The position numbers were made by a program, and so were the translations under genes. Positions 7,270-8,181 of a stretch of 8,181 nucleotides of DNA are shown piece by piece. The first letter of the stretch is position 1. Each line of letters opens with the position of its first letter. Location: contig PLEU01000097.1 in assembly GCA_003136515.1 (NCBI GenBank), forward strand, positions 248 through 8,428. Reading direction: 5' to 3'. Below the pieces are notes generated by a model. That model was not told the origin of the DNA. It saw only the letters and a list, made by a program, of their open reading frames with translations, and searched no databases. Origin of the DNA: Spartobacteria bacterium. GTDB lineage: Bacteria > Verrucomicrobiota > Verrucomicrobiae > Chthoniobacterales > UBA6821.

Positions 7270-8181
7270 ATGAAAAACAAACTCTTGAACCTTGGCGTTT
7301 GCGCCGGGTTGTTCATAGCAGCAGCAAGTGCGGGCTACGGCCAGACGTCGATAACGATCAGCAATAACATATTTAGCAGTGGCACCACGGGCAACTACAA
7401 CTCATATGGCAGCAGCGGAACATATGGGAATCCCACTTCATGGACCACAGTCAGTACGTCCGGCTGTTTTAGCCTCTATGCACCGACTGGTGGTACTCTC
7501 ATAACTAACGCTCCTAGTGGTGCAAATATAATTGAATCCTTTTCAAACGCTGGCGCGGTATCCGGTGGCGGCAAAGTCTATCAGACTCTCACAAATGACT
7601 ATATCTCTGGAGATAGTTACACCTTAACAGTATTGGCTGGCTCTGATAATAGCGGCAAACCAACGCAGGTAAACGATGAACTCGTGCTCTGGAACACCAA
7701 TTTCACCGTTGAGGATTCCTATACGATACCCCAGACAACGGGCAATGGCGCGCTACATCAGTACAGCCTTACTTTTACCGCTACGAGTGGTCTTAATGGT
7801 ACTCCTATCGTTCTGGGCTTTTACGTTCCAACGCAATCGCAAGCATATCAATCATGGACTGCTTTTACTGACTTCACTCTTACACAGAATCCTCCTGCAA
7901 CCAGTTACCTCTGGGCCAGCTCGCCTGCGAATGCTAATTTTTCAAATGCTGCTAACTGGGTTGGAGGCACCGCCCCTACTACGGGTACTGCGTTAGTCTT
8001 CGATGCCTCTTCAGTCACCACAGTGACCAACGATAATATAGGTGCAACTAACGCCTCCCTTACCTTCAGCAACAACGCTCCTGCTTACACGGTCAACGGG
8101 AATTCCTTGGCGCTCACAACAGCTATTAACAATAACAGTTCGAATACGCAGACCATTAATATTGCGATTGCAGATCCAAGT
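7270..8181 (+). CDS. Exported PATR-type surface protein, N-terminal part (runs off the right edge)
   Basis: The frame starting ATGAAAAACAAACTC stays open for 304 codons to the window end with no stop, so only the N-terminus is seen. Residues 1-24 are a signal peptide (MKNKLL, a hydrophobic segment GVCAGLFIAAASA, then GYG before Gln25); cleavage after Ala21 is also possible. Residues 25-210 are a beta-rich head with VYQTL...SYTLTVLAGS and a WTAFTDFTLTQ end, resembling the jelly-roll heads common in PEP-CTERM proteins. It is unlike the head of the upstream protein. Residues 212-283 are the shared YLW/NW linker, 50% identical to the upstream gene's, followed by SSNTQTI, which also matches. The repeat array and a PEP-CTERM tail are expected beyond the edge but not shown. 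The ribosome binding site is weak (AAAGAGA at 7253-7259, 10 nt upstream). The gene is separate from the upstream gene, with a terminator between. Its function is unknown, probably structural or adhesive. Confidence 0.85.
   Translation, partial: MKNKLLNLGVCAGLFIAAASAGYGQTSITISNNIFSSGTTGNYNSYGSSGTYGNPTSWTTVSTSGCFSLYAPTGGTLITNAPSGANIIESFSNAGAVSGGGKVYQTLTNDYISGDSYTLTVLAGSDNSGKPTQVNDELVLWNTNFTVEDSYTIPQTTGNGALHQYSLTFTATSGLNGTPIVLGFYVPTQSQAYQSWTAFTDFTLTQNPPATSYLWASSPANANFSNAANWVGGTAPTTGTALVFDASSVTTVTNDNIGATNASLTFSNNAPAYTVNGNSLALTTAINNNSSNTQTINIAIADPS
7903..8118 (+). other. YLW/NW linker module, second copy
   Basis: Residues 212-283 of the second protein align without gaps to residues 250-321 of the giant protein. 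SYLW, ANW with GG, ATNASL and NAPAYT are shared. It marks the point where homology between the two proteins begins. Confidence 0.75.

Noticed and set aside
7676..7996. Plus-strand 106-codon frame inside the second large gene
   Set aside because: It overlaps in another frame the open reading frame from 7270, which has a signal peptide and a linker homologous to the upstream protein.

Overview
The window looks like part of a chromosome from a PEP-CTERM-producing bacterium, most likely Verrucomicrobiota. This is inferred from a very large Ser/Thr/Gly/Asn-rich surface protein built from autotransporter-associated beta-strand repeats (PATR) and ending in a PEP-CTERM sorting signal, with a second protein of the same type beside it. 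A planctomycete or another exosortase-bearing lineage cannot be excluded from sequence alone.

Layout. At the left edge (1-169, minus strand) is the N-terminal end of a homoserine kinase (ThrB). It runs off the window and is recognisable by its GHMP-kinase [11 protein letters not shown] motif. A divergent intergenic region of about 190 bp follows. The centre (362-6661, plus strand) is a single 2099-codon gene for an exported repeat protein. Its parts are a signal peptide, an N-terminal beta-rich head, a YLW/NW linker module, about 17 PATR-like strands, a C-terminal cap and a VPEPS...RRKF PEP-CTERM tail. Its core contains a higher-order repeat: eight copies of a roughly 94-residue unit, six of them arranged with a 67-residue insert into three super-repeats of 255-259 residues. 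A strong intrinsic terminator follows at 6684-6717. The next 550 bp hold no convincing gene but contain two inverted repeats. At 7270 a second, paralogous gene starts and runs off the right edge after 304 codons. It has its own signal peptide, a different head domain and the same linker module (36 of 72 positions identical, no gaps).

How the parts fit. The two large plus-strand genes are probably made as Sec-exported precursors. The complete one would be sorted by an exosortase, which is not in this window, towards the cell envelope or extracellular matrix. The terminator and long gap suggest they are separate transcription units, not an operon. The homoserine kinase belongs to threonine biosynthesis and is functionally unrelated. 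Nothing here resembles a defence system, mobile element, CRISPR array or RNA gene. The most notable content is the nested repeat architecture and the tandem head-swapped paralogues.
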